43,498 nucleotides of DNA from Bacteroidales bacterium (lineage in GTDB: Bacteria; Bacteroidota; Bacteroidia; Bacteroidales; WCHB1-69), in NCBI GenBank assembly GCA_017962845.1, contig JAGCUN010000051.1, forward strand, positions 1-43,498, given 5' to 3'. The position numbers and the translations under genes are program-made. Shown here piece by piece: positions 33,703 through 42,091 of this stretch (positions within the stretch are counted from its first letter, which is position 1; each line of letters starts with the position of its first letter). The notes under the pieces were generated by a model. The model had not been told where the DNA came from. It ran no database searches and saw only the letters and a program-made list of their open reading frames with translations.

Positions 33703-34272
33703 ATGAATAAATATATCCTCGCAATATTGTGTTTAGTATTGTCGTTGCGCGTTTCGGGGCAGAGTAGTCCCGACTTTTACTATACAGGAGCATACAGGCA
33801 GGTAGATTTCAATGGCGATGCATTCTTTGCGGAAGATTTTCATGACTATTATTTTGAAATGACTGATGGTAATTGGTTGAGGAATAGTGGTATAATTGTT
33901 AAAGGCGAATGTAATATCTATCAGTTTGACCGCCATCGCTATGGGCCTTTATATCTTGATTCGGTAGGTTTTGTAAGGGAGATTATCTTGGTGAAAGTAA
34001 AAGATGGTTTTATTGAGGAAAGTTACCTCATTCCTTGCGATTGCAAAGAACTCCCTGTAACGGCATTCTTCATGGTTTCCCATCAACGAGTGCCTTTCAA
34101 GAAAAAAATCAGTATCAGAAAGCTGAAATTCGATAATTTAGACAAGAGCCATCCAATTGATTGTGGATGGTTCGGAAAGATGAGATACCTCATGTTCCCA
34201 GATTTCTCCTATTATTATCCGAAATCTCTCGATCCGAAATCGGATGATCTTCCATGGTCCCCACAGGATTAA
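33703..34272 (+). CDS. Hypothetical secreted protein
   Basis: 189 residues, not recognised. The ATG at 33703 opens a signal peptide (MNKYILAILCLVLSLRVSGQ); the frame from 33676 begins with TTG. The mature part is rich in Tyr, Phe and Asp (FYYTGAYRQVDFNGDAFF, FHDYYFEMTDGNW) and has Cys residues in GECN, PCDCKE and DCGW that could form disulfides. It is visibly more AT-rich than nfo and the ribosomal genes around it. No promoter is clear; it may be read from nfo. It sits just before the detached ribosomal block. Confidence 0.65.
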   Translation: MNKYILAILCLVLSLRVSGQSSPDFYYTGAYRQVDFNGDAFFAEDFHDYYFEMTDGNWLRNSGIIVKGECNIYQFDRHRYGPLYLDSVGFVREIILVKVKDGFIEESYLIPCDCKELPVTAFFMVSHQRVPFKKKISIRKLKFDNLDKSHPIDCGWFGKMRYLMFPDFSYYYPKSLDPKSDDLPWSPQD

Positions 34273-34302
34273 TTGGCGTAATTCCTCCCCCCTCTTCCTC
34301 CC

Positions 34303-34352
34303 TTCATCTCTTCATCCATCTTCATAACTTCATAACTTCATAATTTCATAAT
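34303..34352. repeat. 8-bp tandem repeats TTCATnnn
   Basis: Octamers beginning TTCAT start at 34303, 34311, 34321, 34329, 34337 and 34345 (one 2-base slip). The variants are TTCATCTC, TTCATCCA, TTCATAAC and TTCATAAT. On the other strand they read ATGAA-rich, like the AAAAGATG units at 3346-3385. They lie in the 320-base gap 34273-34592, which otherwise holds the rplV promoter and leader. Confidence 0.85.
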
Positions 34353-34489
34353 CCTAGTCCCCCCTCTTATACATATATAATATAGTGCACATCCCCTTCT
34401 TTTCCCCGAGTTTTCCACCCTCATTTCTGCCTGAAAATAAATAATTTAAAAATTTTTTTCAACAGGTGTTTTTTATCAAAAAAAAGTAG

Positions 34490-34497
34490 TATTTTTG
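34490..34497 (+). promoter_or_regulatory. -7 box of the rplV-rpsE ribosomal block
   Basis: TATTTTTG at 34490-34497 in an AT-rich region, about 95 bases before the rplV start. It implies that this half operon is transcribed on its own. Confidence 0.65.
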
Positions 34498-34520
34498 CGC
34501 CCAATTTCAGTATTAAATCA

Positions 34521-34571
34521 GGGTGAAAGGTCTTGATGTTTGTAATGTGTTGTAAGTCAAGACAATAACCC
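34521..34571 (+). promoter_or_regulatory. Structured leader upstream of rplV
   Basis: GTCTTGA at 34530-34536 pairs perfectly with TCAAGAC at 34557-34563. GGGT at 34521-34524 pairs with ACCC at 34568-34571 across an internal loop of five and four bases. The 20-base apical loop carries TTGTAA twice. It lies wholly in the 5' leader, a common place for ribosomal-protein autoregulatory sites. Its function is inferred from position alone. Confidence 0.5.
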
Positions 34572-34592
34572 ATAAAAGAAACATTAAAAACA

Positions 34593-35024
34593 ATGGGTGC
34601 AAGAAAAAGATTAGCAGCAGAAAAGCGCAAAGAAGCGAACAAAAACTTATATGTTGCCCGTTTGCAGGACAACCCGACTTCCCCGCGCAAAATGAGAATC
34701 ATGGCTGATGTTATCAGAGGCAAGGATGTGGATTATGCTATGAGCGTGCTGAAATACAGCAGAAGAGAAGCCGCTCAGAAGCTCCTGAAGCTCTTAAAGT
34801 CAGCTGTTGCCAACTGGCAAGTGAAGAATGAAGGTGTCCGTCTGGAAGACGCGCAATTGTATGTGAAATCCGTCGTTGTGGACGGTGGCCGCATGCTGAA
34901 GAGAATCCGCACGGCACCCCGTGGTATGGCGCACAGAATCCGCAAGCGTTCCAACCACGTCACCATCATCATTGATGACAAGAATTTAGTTAACAATAAT
35001 ACAGAAACACAAAACGCAGAGTAA
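34593..35024 (+). CDS. rplV: 50S ribosomal protein L22
   Basis: 143 residues. It is longer than E. coli L22 (110) because of an N-terminal basic extension ([18 protein letters not shown]) and a short acidic tail. [20 protein letters not shown] and [27 protein letters not shown] are the L22 core and the tip of the exit-tunnel hairpin. It is the first gene of the block here. In the canonical S10 operon it follows rpsS, which is absent upstream. rpsC follows by two bases. Confidence 0.97.
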   Translation: MGARKRLAAEKRKEANKNLYVARLQDNPTSPRKMRIMADVIRGKDVDYAMSVLKYSRREAAQKLLKLLKSAVANWQVKNEGVRLEDAQLYVKSVVVDGGRMLKRIRTAPRGMAHRIRKRSNHVTIIIDDKNLVNNNTETQNAE

Positions 35025-35026
35025 GT

Positions 35027-35755
35027 ATGGGTCAAAAAGTTAATCCGGTAGGTCTTAGATTAGGTATAATCAGAGGATGGGATTCTAATTGGTATGGCGG
35101 CAAGCAATTCGCCAGTAAAATAGTCGAAGACGACAAAATTAGAAAGTATTTGAACGCACGTCTGTTCAAAGCCGGTATTGCAAAAATTTACATTGAAAGA
35201 ACACTTAAGTTAGTCACGGTCACGCTTTTCACTGCCCGTCCGGGTCTGATCATTGGTAAAGGCGGCGCCGAAGTTGAGAAACTTAAAGAAGAGCTCAAGA
35301 AAATCACGAACAAGGACATCCAGATCAATATCTCGGAGGTGAAACGCCCCGATTTGAATGCTGAATTGGTTGCTCAGAACATTGCCCGTCAGATTGAGGG
35401 TCGTGTGTCGTACCGTAAGGCTGTGAAGACCGCCATCGGCAACACCATGCGCTCCAACGCTGAAGGCATCAAGATCTCCCTCTCGGGCCGTCTTGGTGGC
35501 GCTGAAATGGCAAGAACCGAGCACTTCAAGGAGGGTAGAACCCCCCTCCACACCCTCCGCGCAGATATTGACTACGCACTGGCCGAAGCACACACTACCT
35601 ATGGTGGTATCGGTGTGAAGGTGTGGATCTGCAACGGTGTTGTTTACGGTAAGAAAGACCTTTTCCAGACCCCGATGGGCGAGAAGGGTGCCAAGGCCGG
35701 CAAACACGAGCGCACTGGCGCACCGCGTGCAAGAAGAAGCGAGAAAAGAAATTAG
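35027..35755 (+). CDS. rpsC: 30S ribosomal protein S3
   Basis: 242 residues. [23 protein letters not shown] opens the protein; the KH domain carries [56 protein letters not shown] lies in the C-terminal domain. S3 is at the mRNA entry site of the 30S head. The basic C-terminal tail ([14 protein letters not shown]) is normal for the phylum. Confidence 0.97.
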   Translation: MGQKVNPVGLRLGIIRGWDSNWYGGKQFASKIVEDDKIRKYLNARLFKAGIAKIYIERTLKLVTVTLFTARPGLIIGKGGAEVEKLKEELKKITNKDIQINISEVKRPDLNAELVAQNIARQIEGRVSYRKAVKTAIGNTMRSNAEGIKISLSGRLGGAEMARTEHFKEGRTPLHTLRADIDYALAEAHTTYGGIGVKVWICNGVVYGKKDLFQTPMGEKGAKAGKHERTGAPRARRSEKRN

Positions 35756-35779
35756 TAACCATATAAATACTTACGAGTC

Positions 35780-36205
<426 letters not shown>

Positions 36206-36214
36206 GAGATAGCT

Positions 36215-36412
36215 ATGAAACATCAAGTGATCACCGACCTTTCTACCGCCGACATGGTGGAGAGACTCAAGGAAGAGCAGGAGCGCCTGACGAAGATGAA
36301 ACTGTCGCACGCCATCTCCCCGCTGGAGAACCCGCAGACCATCAAGGAACAGCGTCGCACTATCGCCAGATTAAAAACCGAACTTCGCAGACGCGAATTA
36401 GAAGCAAAATAA
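36215..36412 (+). CDS. rpmC: 50S ribosomal protein L29
   Basis: 65 residues, two antiparallel helices. [26 protein letters not shown] and [22 protein letters not shown] match L29, which sits near the exit tunnel. It lies nine bases after rplP. Confidence 0.95.
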   Translation: MKHQVITDLSTADMVERLKEEQERLTKMKLSHAISPLENPQTIKEQRRTIARLKTELRRRELEAK

Positions 36413-36422
36413 TTTAGTCATC

Positions 36423-36680
36423 ATGGAAGAGAGAAATAGAAGAAAAGTAAGAGAAGGCCTCGTCACCAGCAACAAGATGGACAAATCCATCGTCGTGAGC
36501 GTGGAACGTAAGCTCAAACACCCCAAGTACGGCAAGTTCCTCAAAAGAACCACCAAGCTGATGGCACACGACGAACAGAATGAGTGCAACATCGGCGACC
36601 GCGTTCGCGTCATGGAAACCCGTCCGCTCAGCAAGAACAAATGCTGGCGTTTAGTAGAAATCATTGAAAGAGCAAAATAG
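36423..36680 (+). CDS. rpsQ: 30S ribosomal protein S17
   Basis: 85 residues. [45 protein letters not shown] and [23 protein letters not shown] fit the OB-fold of S17, a primary 16S rRNA binder. It lies ten bases after rpmC. Confidence 0.97.
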   Translation: MEERNRRKVREGLVTSNKMDKSIVVSVERKLKHPKYGKFLKRTTKLMAHDEQNECNIGDRVRVMETRPLSKNKCWRLVEIIERAK

Positions 36681-36682
36681 TT

Positions 36683-37051
36683 ATGGTACAACAAGAAACA
36701 AGATTAGCTGTTGCAGACAATAGCGGCGCAAAGGAAGTATTGTGCATCCGCGTCCTCGGCGGAACAAAGAAAAGATACGCCAGCGTCGGCGATAAGATCG
36801 TCGTCGCCATCAAGAGCGCGATCCCTTCCGGCAACGTGAAGAAGGGTACCGTCTCCAAGGCAGTGGTCGTCAGAACTAAAAAGCACGTCCGCAGACAGGA
36901 CGGCTCCTACATCCGCTTCGACGACAACGCAGTGGTGCTGCTCACCGGCGCAGACGAACTCCGCGGAACCCGTATCTTCGGACCCGTGGCTCGTGAGCTC
37001 CGTGAGAAACAATACCTCAAAATCGTCTCCCTCGCCCCCGAGGTGCTCTAA
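36683..37051 (+). CDS. rplN: 50S ribosomal protein L14
   Basis: 122 residues, the same size as most L14. [21 protein letters not shown] and [29 protein letters not shown] are the signature regions. L14 contacts 30S at an intersubunit bridge. It lies two bases after rpsQ. In E. coli rplN begins the spc operon, but no internal promoter box is evident here. Confidence 0.97.
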   Translation: MVQQETRLAVADNSGAKEVLCIRVLGGTKKRYASVGDKIVVAIKSAIPSGNVKKGTVSKAVVVRTKKHVRRQDGSYIRFDDNAVVLLTGADELRGTRIFGPVARELREKQYLKIVSLAPEVL

Positions 37052-37110
37052 CAGCAGATAAAAAAGGAACAATTGACAAAGACCAATTGATAATTAAAAA
37101 CAAAACAACA

Positions 37111-37428
37111 ATGATCAAGATTCACATTAAGAAAGGCGACATGGTCAAGGTCATCGCCGGTGACGCCAAGGGCTCACAGGGCAAGGTCTTGATGGTGGAC
37201 AGAGAGAACTACCGCGCCATCGTCGAGGGTGTGAACATGGTGTCAAAGCACTCCAAAGCTAACGCCAAGAACCCTCAGGGCGGTATCATTAAGAAAGAAG
37301 CCCCCATCCACATCTCCAACCTCATGGTGGTTGACGGAAAAGGTAACGCTACCCGCATCGGTAGAAGACTGGGCGACAATGGTAAATTAGTTAGATATTC
37401 TAAAAAATCAGGGGAGGAGATCAAATAA
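37111..37428 (+). CDS. rplX: 50S ribosomal protein L24
   Basis: 105 residues from the ATG at 37111; the frame from 37087 adds a Lys/Asn-rich extension across the intergenic region and is rejected. The KOW motif [22 protein letters not shown] and [27 protein letters not shown] identify L24, an assembly initiator of the 50S subunit. The 59-base gap from rplN carries the direct repeat CAATTGA twice. The stop overlaps the rplE start by one base (TAATG). Confidence 0.96.
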   Translation: MIKIHIKKGDMVKVIAGDAKGSQGKVLMVDRENYRAIVEGVNMVSKHSKANAKNPQGGIIKKEAPIHISNLMVVDGKGNATRIGRRLGDNGKLVRYSKKSGEEIK

Positions 37429-37985
37429 TGACGTACGTACCGAGATATAAAGAAAAATACGACAAGGAAGTCGTTCCCGCACTCAAAGAGCAGTTCGGTT
37501 TCAAATCCATTATGCGCGTCCCCAAATTGCAGAAGATTTGCCTCAACCAGGGCCTTGGCAAATTTGGCATCGCCGACAAGAAACTCATCGACATGGGCGT
37601 CCAGGAAATGACCCTCATCGCCGGTCAGAAAGCCGTCGCCACCAAGTCTAAGAAGGATATCTCCAACTTCAAGTTGAGAAAAGGTATGCCCATCGGCGTG
37701 CGTGTGACCCTCCGCGGCGAACGCATGTACGAGTTCCTCGACAGACTAATCTCCGTCTCCATCCCGCGTATCCGCGACTTCCGCGGTATCAGCGACAAGG
37801 GCTTCGACGGCCGTGGCAACTATACCCTTGGCATTCCGGAACAGATCATCTTCCTGGAAATCGACCTCGACAAGGTGGCCAAGATCAACGGTATGGACAT
37901 CACCTTCGTCACCACTTCCAAGAACGACAAGGAATGCCTCGCCCTGCTGAAAGAATTTGGATTACCGTTTAAGAATCAAAAATAA
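37428..37985 (+). CDS. rplE: 50S ribosomal protein L5
   Basis: 185 residues. [55 protein letters not shown] and [27 protein letters not shown] match L5, which binds 5S rRNA. A Shine-Dalgarno-like GGAGG at 37413-37417, inside the end of rplX, precedes the start by ten bases, and the start overlaps the rplX stop, so coupling is likely. Confidence 0.97.
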   Translation: MTYVPRYKEKYDKEVVPALKEQFGFKSIMRVPKLQKICLNQGLGKFGIADKKLIDMGVQEMTLIAGQKAVATKSKKDISNFKLRKGMPIGVRVTLRGERMYEFLDRLISVSIPRIRDFRGISDKGFDGRGNYTLGIPEQIIFLEIDLDKVAKINGMDITFVTTSKNDKECLALLKEFGLPFKNQK

Positions 37986-37995
37986 AGGATAGGAT

Positions 37996-38301
37996 ATGGC
38001 AAAAGAATCATTAAAAGCAAAAGAACTCAAGAGAGAGAGAATGGTGGCCAAATATGCTGCCAAACGTGCTGCGCTGAAGAAAATCATCAACTCCGGTAGC
38101 GAATATACCGAGGAGAAAGAGGCCGCCGTCAAGGCCCTCCAGCAGCTTCCGCCGAACTCCAATCCTATCAGAAAGCACAACCGCTGCAAGCTCACCGGCC
38201 GTCCGAAAGGCTATATGCGCCAGTTCGGTTTGTCGCGTATCAATTTCAGAGAAATGGCTTTGGCCGGTCAGATTCCGGGTGTTAAAAAGGCTAGTTGGTA
38301 A
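37996..38301 (+). CDS. rpsN: 30S ribosomal protein S14 (zinc-free form)
   Basis: 101 residues. [48 protein letters not shown] is the S14 core. It is the long type that lacks the four-cysteine zinc ribbon: only one Cys is present. It lies ten bases after rplE. Confidence 0.97.
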   Translation: MAKESLKAKELKRERMVAKYAAKRAALKKIINSGSEYTEEKEAAVKALQQLPPNSNPIRKHNRCKLTGRPKGYMRQFGLSRINFREMALAGQIPGVKKASW

Positions 38302-38323
38302 CATTTAAAAGAGAATTACAGTT

Positions 38324-38722
38324 ATGAATACAGATCCGATATCCGATTATTTGACCAGATTGAGAAACGCCATCATGGCCAACCACAAGATTGTGGAAAT
38401 CCCCACTTCCAAAACGAAGAGAGAGATTACCAAGATTTTGTTCGAAAAAGGTTATATCCTGAATTATAAATTTGTGGATGACGTACATCCCGGCATCATC
38501 AAGATTGCCTTGAAGTACCATCCTGCCACCAAGCAGTCCGCCATCGCCACCCTCAAGCGCGTGAGCCGTCCTGGTCTCCGCCAGTATTCCGGCGCCGACG
38601 AACTCCCGTCCGTGATGAACGGCCTCGGCATCGCCATCGTCTCCACTTCCCGTGGACTGATGACCGACAAGGAAGCCCGTGCCCAGCACATCGGCGGCGA
38701 GGTATTGTGTTACATTAGCTAA
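38324..38722 (+). CDS. rpsH: 30S ribosomal protein S8
   Basis: 132 residues. DPISDYLTRLRNAIMANHKIVEIP and the C-terminal SRPGLRQYSGADELPSVMNGLGIAIVSTSRGLMTDKEAR are typical of S8, a primary binder of the 16S central domain and, in E. coli, the translational repressor of the spc operon. It lies 22 bases after rpsN. Confidence 0.97.
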   Translation: MNTDPISDYLTRLRNAIMANHKIVEIPTSKTKREITKILFEKGYILNYKFVDDVHPGIIKIALKYHPATKQSAIATLKRVSRPGLRQYSGADELPSVMNGLGIAIVSTSRGLMTDKEARAQHIGGEVLCYIS

Positions 38723-38737
38723 TAGGAGGAAAGAATT

Positions 38738-39295
38738 ATGTCAAGAATAGGAAAATTACCCATCGCTCTCCCGAAAGGTGTAGAAATTAAAGTTGACGAA
38801 AAATCGAACGTGGTCACCGTTAAAGGTCCCCGTGGCGAAATGACCCAGAAGATGGATCCCGACATCACCGCTAAGGTGGAAGACGGTCATCTCGTAGTGG
38901 AACGCCCCACCGACCAGCGTCGCCATCGTGCCCTCCACGGCCTCTACCGCGCCCTCCTCGCCAATATGGTGAAGGGTGTCTCCGAAGGCTTCGAGGCTAA
39001 ACTCCAGCTCGTGGGCGTCGCCTACAAGGCTGAAGCACAAGGCCAGCTGCTTACCATGTCGCTCGGCTACTCCCACAACATCGTCTTCGAATTCCCCAAA
39101 GAAATCGAAGTGAACGCTGTGACCGAGAAAGGTAAAGACCCCATCGTCACCCTCAAATGCAACGACAAGCAGCTCCTCGGTCAGGTCTGCAACAAGATCC
39201 GCTCCTATCGTAAACCTGAACCCTACAAAGGAAAAGGTATCCGTTTCGTGGGCGAAGTGGTTAGAAAGAAAGCCGGTAAGTCCGCTGATAAATAA
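38738..39295 (+). CDS. rplF: 50S ribosomal protein L6
   Basis: 185 residues. SRIGKLPIALPKGVEIKVDEK, VVTVKGPRGEM and the C-terminal RSYRKPEPYKGKGIRFVGEVVRKKAGKS match L6, which lies at the base of the GTPase stalk. A perfect AGGAGG (38724-38729) stands eight bases before the ATG, which is unusual in Bacteroidota. Confidence 0.97.
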   Translation: MSRIGKLPIALPKGVEIKVDEKSNVVTVKGPRGEMTQKMDPDITAKVEDGHLVVERPTDQRRHRALHGLYRALLANMVKGVSEGFEAKLQLVGVAYKAEAQGQLLTMSLGYSHNIVFEFPKEIEVNAVTEKGKDPIVTLKCNDKQLLGQVCNKIRSYRKPEPYKGKGIRFVGEVVRKKAGKSADK

Positions 39296-39313
39296 TCTTA
39301 AAAATTTAGTACA

Positions 39314-39670
39314 ATGGCTAATAAGAAAATATATAGAAGAAACAGGATTAAACAGAGAGTTCGCAAGACTATCAGCGGCACTCCCGAACGTCCGAGAATG
39401 TCGGTTTACAGAAGTAACCGCGACATCTATGTACAACTGATTGACGACCTCGCCGGCCATACGATCGTCTCCGCATCTTCCACCGCCGCCGAAATCCGCG
39501 ACGCAAAAGTGACGAAGTGCGAGAAAGCCGCCATGGTGGGCAAGGCAGTCGCCGAAATGGCAAAGGCCGCCGGCATCCAGAGCGTGGTCTTCGACCGTAA
39601 CGGTTATCTTTATCATGGTAGAGTAAAATCTTTGGCCGATGCAGCCAGAGAAGGTGGTTTAACGTTCTAA
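39314..39670 (+). CDS. rplR: 50S ribosomal protein L18
   Basis: 118 residues. [38 protein letters not shown] and the C-terminal [28 protein letters not shown] match L18, a 5S rRNA binder together with L5. It lies 18 bases after rplF. Confidence 0.97.
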   Translation: MANKKIYRRNRIKQRVRKTISGTPERPRMSVYRSNRDIYVQLIDDLAGHTIVSASSTAAEIRDAKVTKCEKAAMVGKAVAEMAKAAGIQSVVFDRNGYLYHGRVKSLADAAREGGLTF

Positions 39671-39683
39671 ATCTCAGGTAACT

Positions 39684-40202
39684 ATGTCAAATGTAAATGT
39701 CAAAAGAGTAAAGTCAACCGATATCGAATTCAAAGACAGATTGGTTGCAGTTAACAGAGTAACTAAAGTTACCAAGGGTGGTAGAACATTCAGCTTTTCC
39801 GCTATCGTGGTGGTAGGCAACGAGAATGGCATCGTGGGCTACGGCCTCGGCAAAGCCAAGGAAGTCTCCGCCGCCATCGCCAAGGGCGTTGACGATGCCA
39901 AGAAGAACCTCATCAAGGTTCCCGTGCTCAACGGCACCATCCCGCACGCTCAGGAAGGCAAATATAGCGGCTCCCTCGTTTTCATGAAACCCGCAGCTCC
40001 CGGTACCGGTGTCATCGCCGGTGGTGCTATGCGTGCAGTGCTCGAAAGCGTCGGCGTGAAGAACGTGTTGGCCAAGTCGAAAGGCTCCTCCAACCCCCAC
40101 AGCGTGGTGAAGGCCACCTTCAAGGCTCTCGCCCAGCTGCGCGATCCCTATACCGTTGCCCAGGTACGCGGTATCGGCCTCGACCAGGTCTTCAACGGCT
40201 AA
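39684..40202 (+). CDS. rpsE: 30S ribosomal protein S5
   Basis: 172 residues. [54 protein letters not shown] and [41 protein letters not shown] are the S5 domains that shape decoding accuracy and the mRNA entry helicase. It is the last gene of the block: rpmD, rplO and secY, which normally follow, are missing, and a strong terminator lies 30 bases after the stop. Confidence 0.97.
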   Translation: MSNVNVKRVKSTDIEFKDRLVAVNRVTKVTKGGRTFSFSAIVVVGNENGIVGYGLGKAKEVSAAIAKGVDDAKKNLIKVPVLNGTIPHAQEGKYSGSLVFMKPAAPGTGVIAGGAMRAVLESVGVKNVLAKSKGSSNPHSVVKATFKALAQLRDPYTVAQVRGIGLDQVFNG

Positions 40203-40232
40203 TCCAGAACTTTATTTAGTTCCTAATATTCC

Positions 40233-40264
40233 AACTCCTTCATCTTTTGAAGGAGTTTTTTTGT
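40233..40264 (+). terminator. Intrinsic terminator of the ribosomal block
   Basis: A perfect 9-bp stem AACTCCTTC (40233-40241) pairs with GAAGGAGTT (40249-40257) across a seven-base loop, followed by a run of T. The T run merges into the -7 box of the next gene. Confidence 0.93.
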
Positions 40265-40271
40265 ATCTTTG
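40264..40271 (+). promoter_or_regulatory. -7 box of the GT-C glycosyltransferase gene
   Basis: TATCTTTG at 40264-40271 directly abuts the T tract of the ribosomal terminator. The -33 region would fall inside the terminator hairpin. The ATG at 40297 is 26 bases downstream. Confidence 0.6.
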
Positions 40272-40296
40272 CAACTCGTAATTATAATACGGCCCC

Positions 40297-41964
40297 ATGT
40301 TCAACTACCTCTCCCTGTACGGCTATACGATCAGCCAGAAGTCGTGGCTCATGACGGGTTTGTTGTTGGCATTGGCTTCCATTATCTGCTTTGCTTTCGA
40401 CAGAAAACGCTGGTCGGTTGCGCTGCTCACAGCGGGTGGTTTTTGTCTGTTCGTGTTCGCTGCCATCTCTATTCCCTTCCTGAATTTTTGGGATGAGCGT
40501 TTCCACGCATTGGTGGCCAAAAACTGCATGGACCATCCCTTTTCACCGACACTCTACCGCGAATGGCCCATTGACAACGCTTATCCTGGCGGCACATGGC
40601 CCGAAACCGACTGGTGCCATGGACATGTGTGGTTGCACAAACGGCCACTGTTTATCTGGCAGATAGCCCTCTGTTTCAAGATTTTCGGAGTGTCGCTGTT
40701 TACTCTCCGGCTACCTTCCGTCATCATGGCCACGCTGATGATTCCGTTGACCTACCGCATTGGCAGTCTGCTGGTTGACCGCCGGCTGGGGTATTTGGCC
40801 GCGCTTTCTGCTGCTTTTTCGTGGATGCTGTTGGATCTCGTGAGCGGCCATGGCGTGGTGGACCACAACAATGTGTGTTTCTTCTTTTATGTCACCGCCT
40901 CCTTGTGGGCATGGTGCGAGTTTGTGCATAGCGGGCGCAAGTGGCGGTGGGTGTTCGTTCTGGCGGTGCTGTCGGGTTGTGCCGTGCTCACCAAGTGGCT
41001 GGTGGGACTGCTCGTGTATGCCGCGTGGGGCATCTATACCGTGTCGGAATACCGTTTCCGGCTCAGAGAGTGGAAAGTGGGACAGATGGCGGCGGCGGCG
41101 GCTATCACGCTGGCGGTTTTCCTGCCGTGGCAAATCTATACCAGCCATGCGTTCCCTTCATACTATGAGCGTGAGAAGCAGTTGAATAAAGAGCACTTTT
41201 ACCTTGAAGTGGAAAATCATCAGGAGGCGAACACCTTCTACCTGAACACGATACCGTTCTGTTATATAGGAGATTCCGACTATAAAGATTATGTCACAAG
41301 CGAAACGGCCACCTTTACTGCCAAGCGGGTGGTACATCTCTTGCTGATGGCGGCGGGATTTGTACTGTTGTTGGCGCGTTGCCGCAAGTGGAGTCATCGT
41401 ATCACGATATTCTCGCTCGTGTTGCTGGTGTATGGCTTCTTTACGCTGGCGGTCACGAAGATGCCGGCCTATCCGTTCTGTATTTGTGTGGTGGGATATT
41501 TATCATTGGGTATGCTGCTATGGGAGTTGTGGCGGATCGGGGAGAAGGTTGTGCGGCGGGTAGGGTTGCGAAGAACGGTGCTGGTGGGGATGACTGCGTT
41601 TTTTGCTATCTATCAGATGAATATGAACTGGTTCCGATACTATCATACGTCCAGCGAAGGTTACTGGGTGGTGATGAAATACAACAAGGAACAGTTCAAG
41701 AAGATGAAGAGCCTGTTGCCGGAGCGCACGATACTTTTCAATGTGCGGGGGACCGACGACTGGGGCAACTACTGCATGCCTGTTGAGGCGATGTTTTATA
41801 CCGATGCGTTATGTTATCCGTTCCCGCCCACAGAGGCCGATTTCCGCAAGGCGAAGGCGGCGGGGTATCACATTGCCATCCTCACCTCGCACGAGGTACC
41901 CGACTACCTGCAGTCCGACCCTGAGGTGCAGAAAGTGGACCTCGAGCTGTGGTGCGACTACTAA
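40297..41964 (+). CDS. GT-C membrane glycosyltransferase (PMT/ArnT-like)
   Basis: 555 residues with about ten to twelve hydrophobic segments in the first 430 residues, then a soluble C-terminal part of about 120 residues. The first external loop holds NFWDERFHALVAKNC, with the Asp66-Glu67 pair expected for PMT_2/ArnT-type enzymes that use polyprenyl-phosphate sugar donors. KRPLFIWQIALCFKIFGVSLFTLRLPSVI and FSWMLLDLVSGHGVVDHNN also fit. The donor and acceptor (lipid A, protein or other) cannot be told. It is a single-gene unit between the ribosomal block and the nuclease-DUF2075 gene. Confidence 0.87.
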   Translation: MFNYLSLYGYTISQKSWLMTGLLLALASIICFAFDRKRWSVALLTAGGFCLFVFAAISIPFLNFWDERFHALVAKNCMDHPFSPTLYREWPIDNAYPGGTWPETDWCHGHVWLHKRPLFIWQIALCFKIFGVSLFTLRLPSVIMATLMIPLTYRIGSLLVDRRLGYLAALSAAFSWMLLDLVSGHGVVDHNNVCFFFYVTASLWAWCEFVHSGRKWRWVFVLAVLSGCAVLTKWLVGLLVYAAWGIYTVSEYRFRLREWKVGQMAAAAAITLAVFLPWQIYTSHAFPSYYEREKQLNKEHFYLEVENHQEANTFYLNTIPFCYIGDSDYKDYVTSETATFTAKRVVHLLLMAAGFVLLLARCRKWSHRITIFSLVLLVYGFFTLAVTKMPAYPFCICVVGYLSLGMLLWELWRIGEKVVRRVGLRRTVLVGMTAFFAIYQMNMNWFRYYHTSSEGYWVVMKYNKEQFKKMKSLLPERTILFNVRGTDDWGNYCMPVEAMFYTDALCYPFPPTEADFRKAKAAGYHIAILTSHEVPDYLQSDPEVQKVDLELWCDY

Positions 41965-42011
41965 TTCCCCCAATTTGTCAACAAAGGAACCTGCACTCAT
42001 AGATTTCTTCG

Positions 42012-42039
42012 CATACCACTCTGCAGCAGAGGTGGTATG
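42012..42039. promoter_or_regulatory. Palindrome upstream of the nuclease-DUF2075 gene
   Basis: CATACCAC (42012-42019) pairs with GTGGTATG (42032-42039), and TCTG (42020-42023) with CAGA (42027-42030), leaving a CAG loop and one bulged G. It ends 14 bases before the -7 box, so it covers the -33 region. No T tract follows, so it is more likely an operator than a terminator for the gene before it. Confidence 0.55.
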
Positions 42040-42053
42040 TGGGGAAAAATGTG

Positions 42054-42061
42054 TATCTTTG
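42054..42061 (+). promoter_or_regulatory. -7 box of the nuclease-DUF2075 gene
   Basis: TATCTTTG at 42054-42061 fits TAnnTTTG. The next ATG (42071) is nine bases downstream and opens a six-codon ORF; the main ATG is at 42088. Confidence 0.6.
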
Positions 42062-42070
42062 CGGGGTGAA

Positions 42071-42091
42071 ATGATGGAAAATCAAAAATGA
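42071..42091 (+). CDS. Six-codon leader ORF (MMENQK)
   Basis: ATG ATG GAA AAT CAA AAA TGA starts nine bases after the -7 box. Its stop overlaps the start of the main gene in the sequence ATGA (42088-42091). If translated it would couple initiation of the main gene to termination of the leader. It may be chance. Confidence 0.35.
   Translation: MMENQK

Noticed and set aside
38756..39616. 286-codon open frame on the minus strand
   Set aside because: Antisense to rplF and rplR, both certain ribosomal genes.
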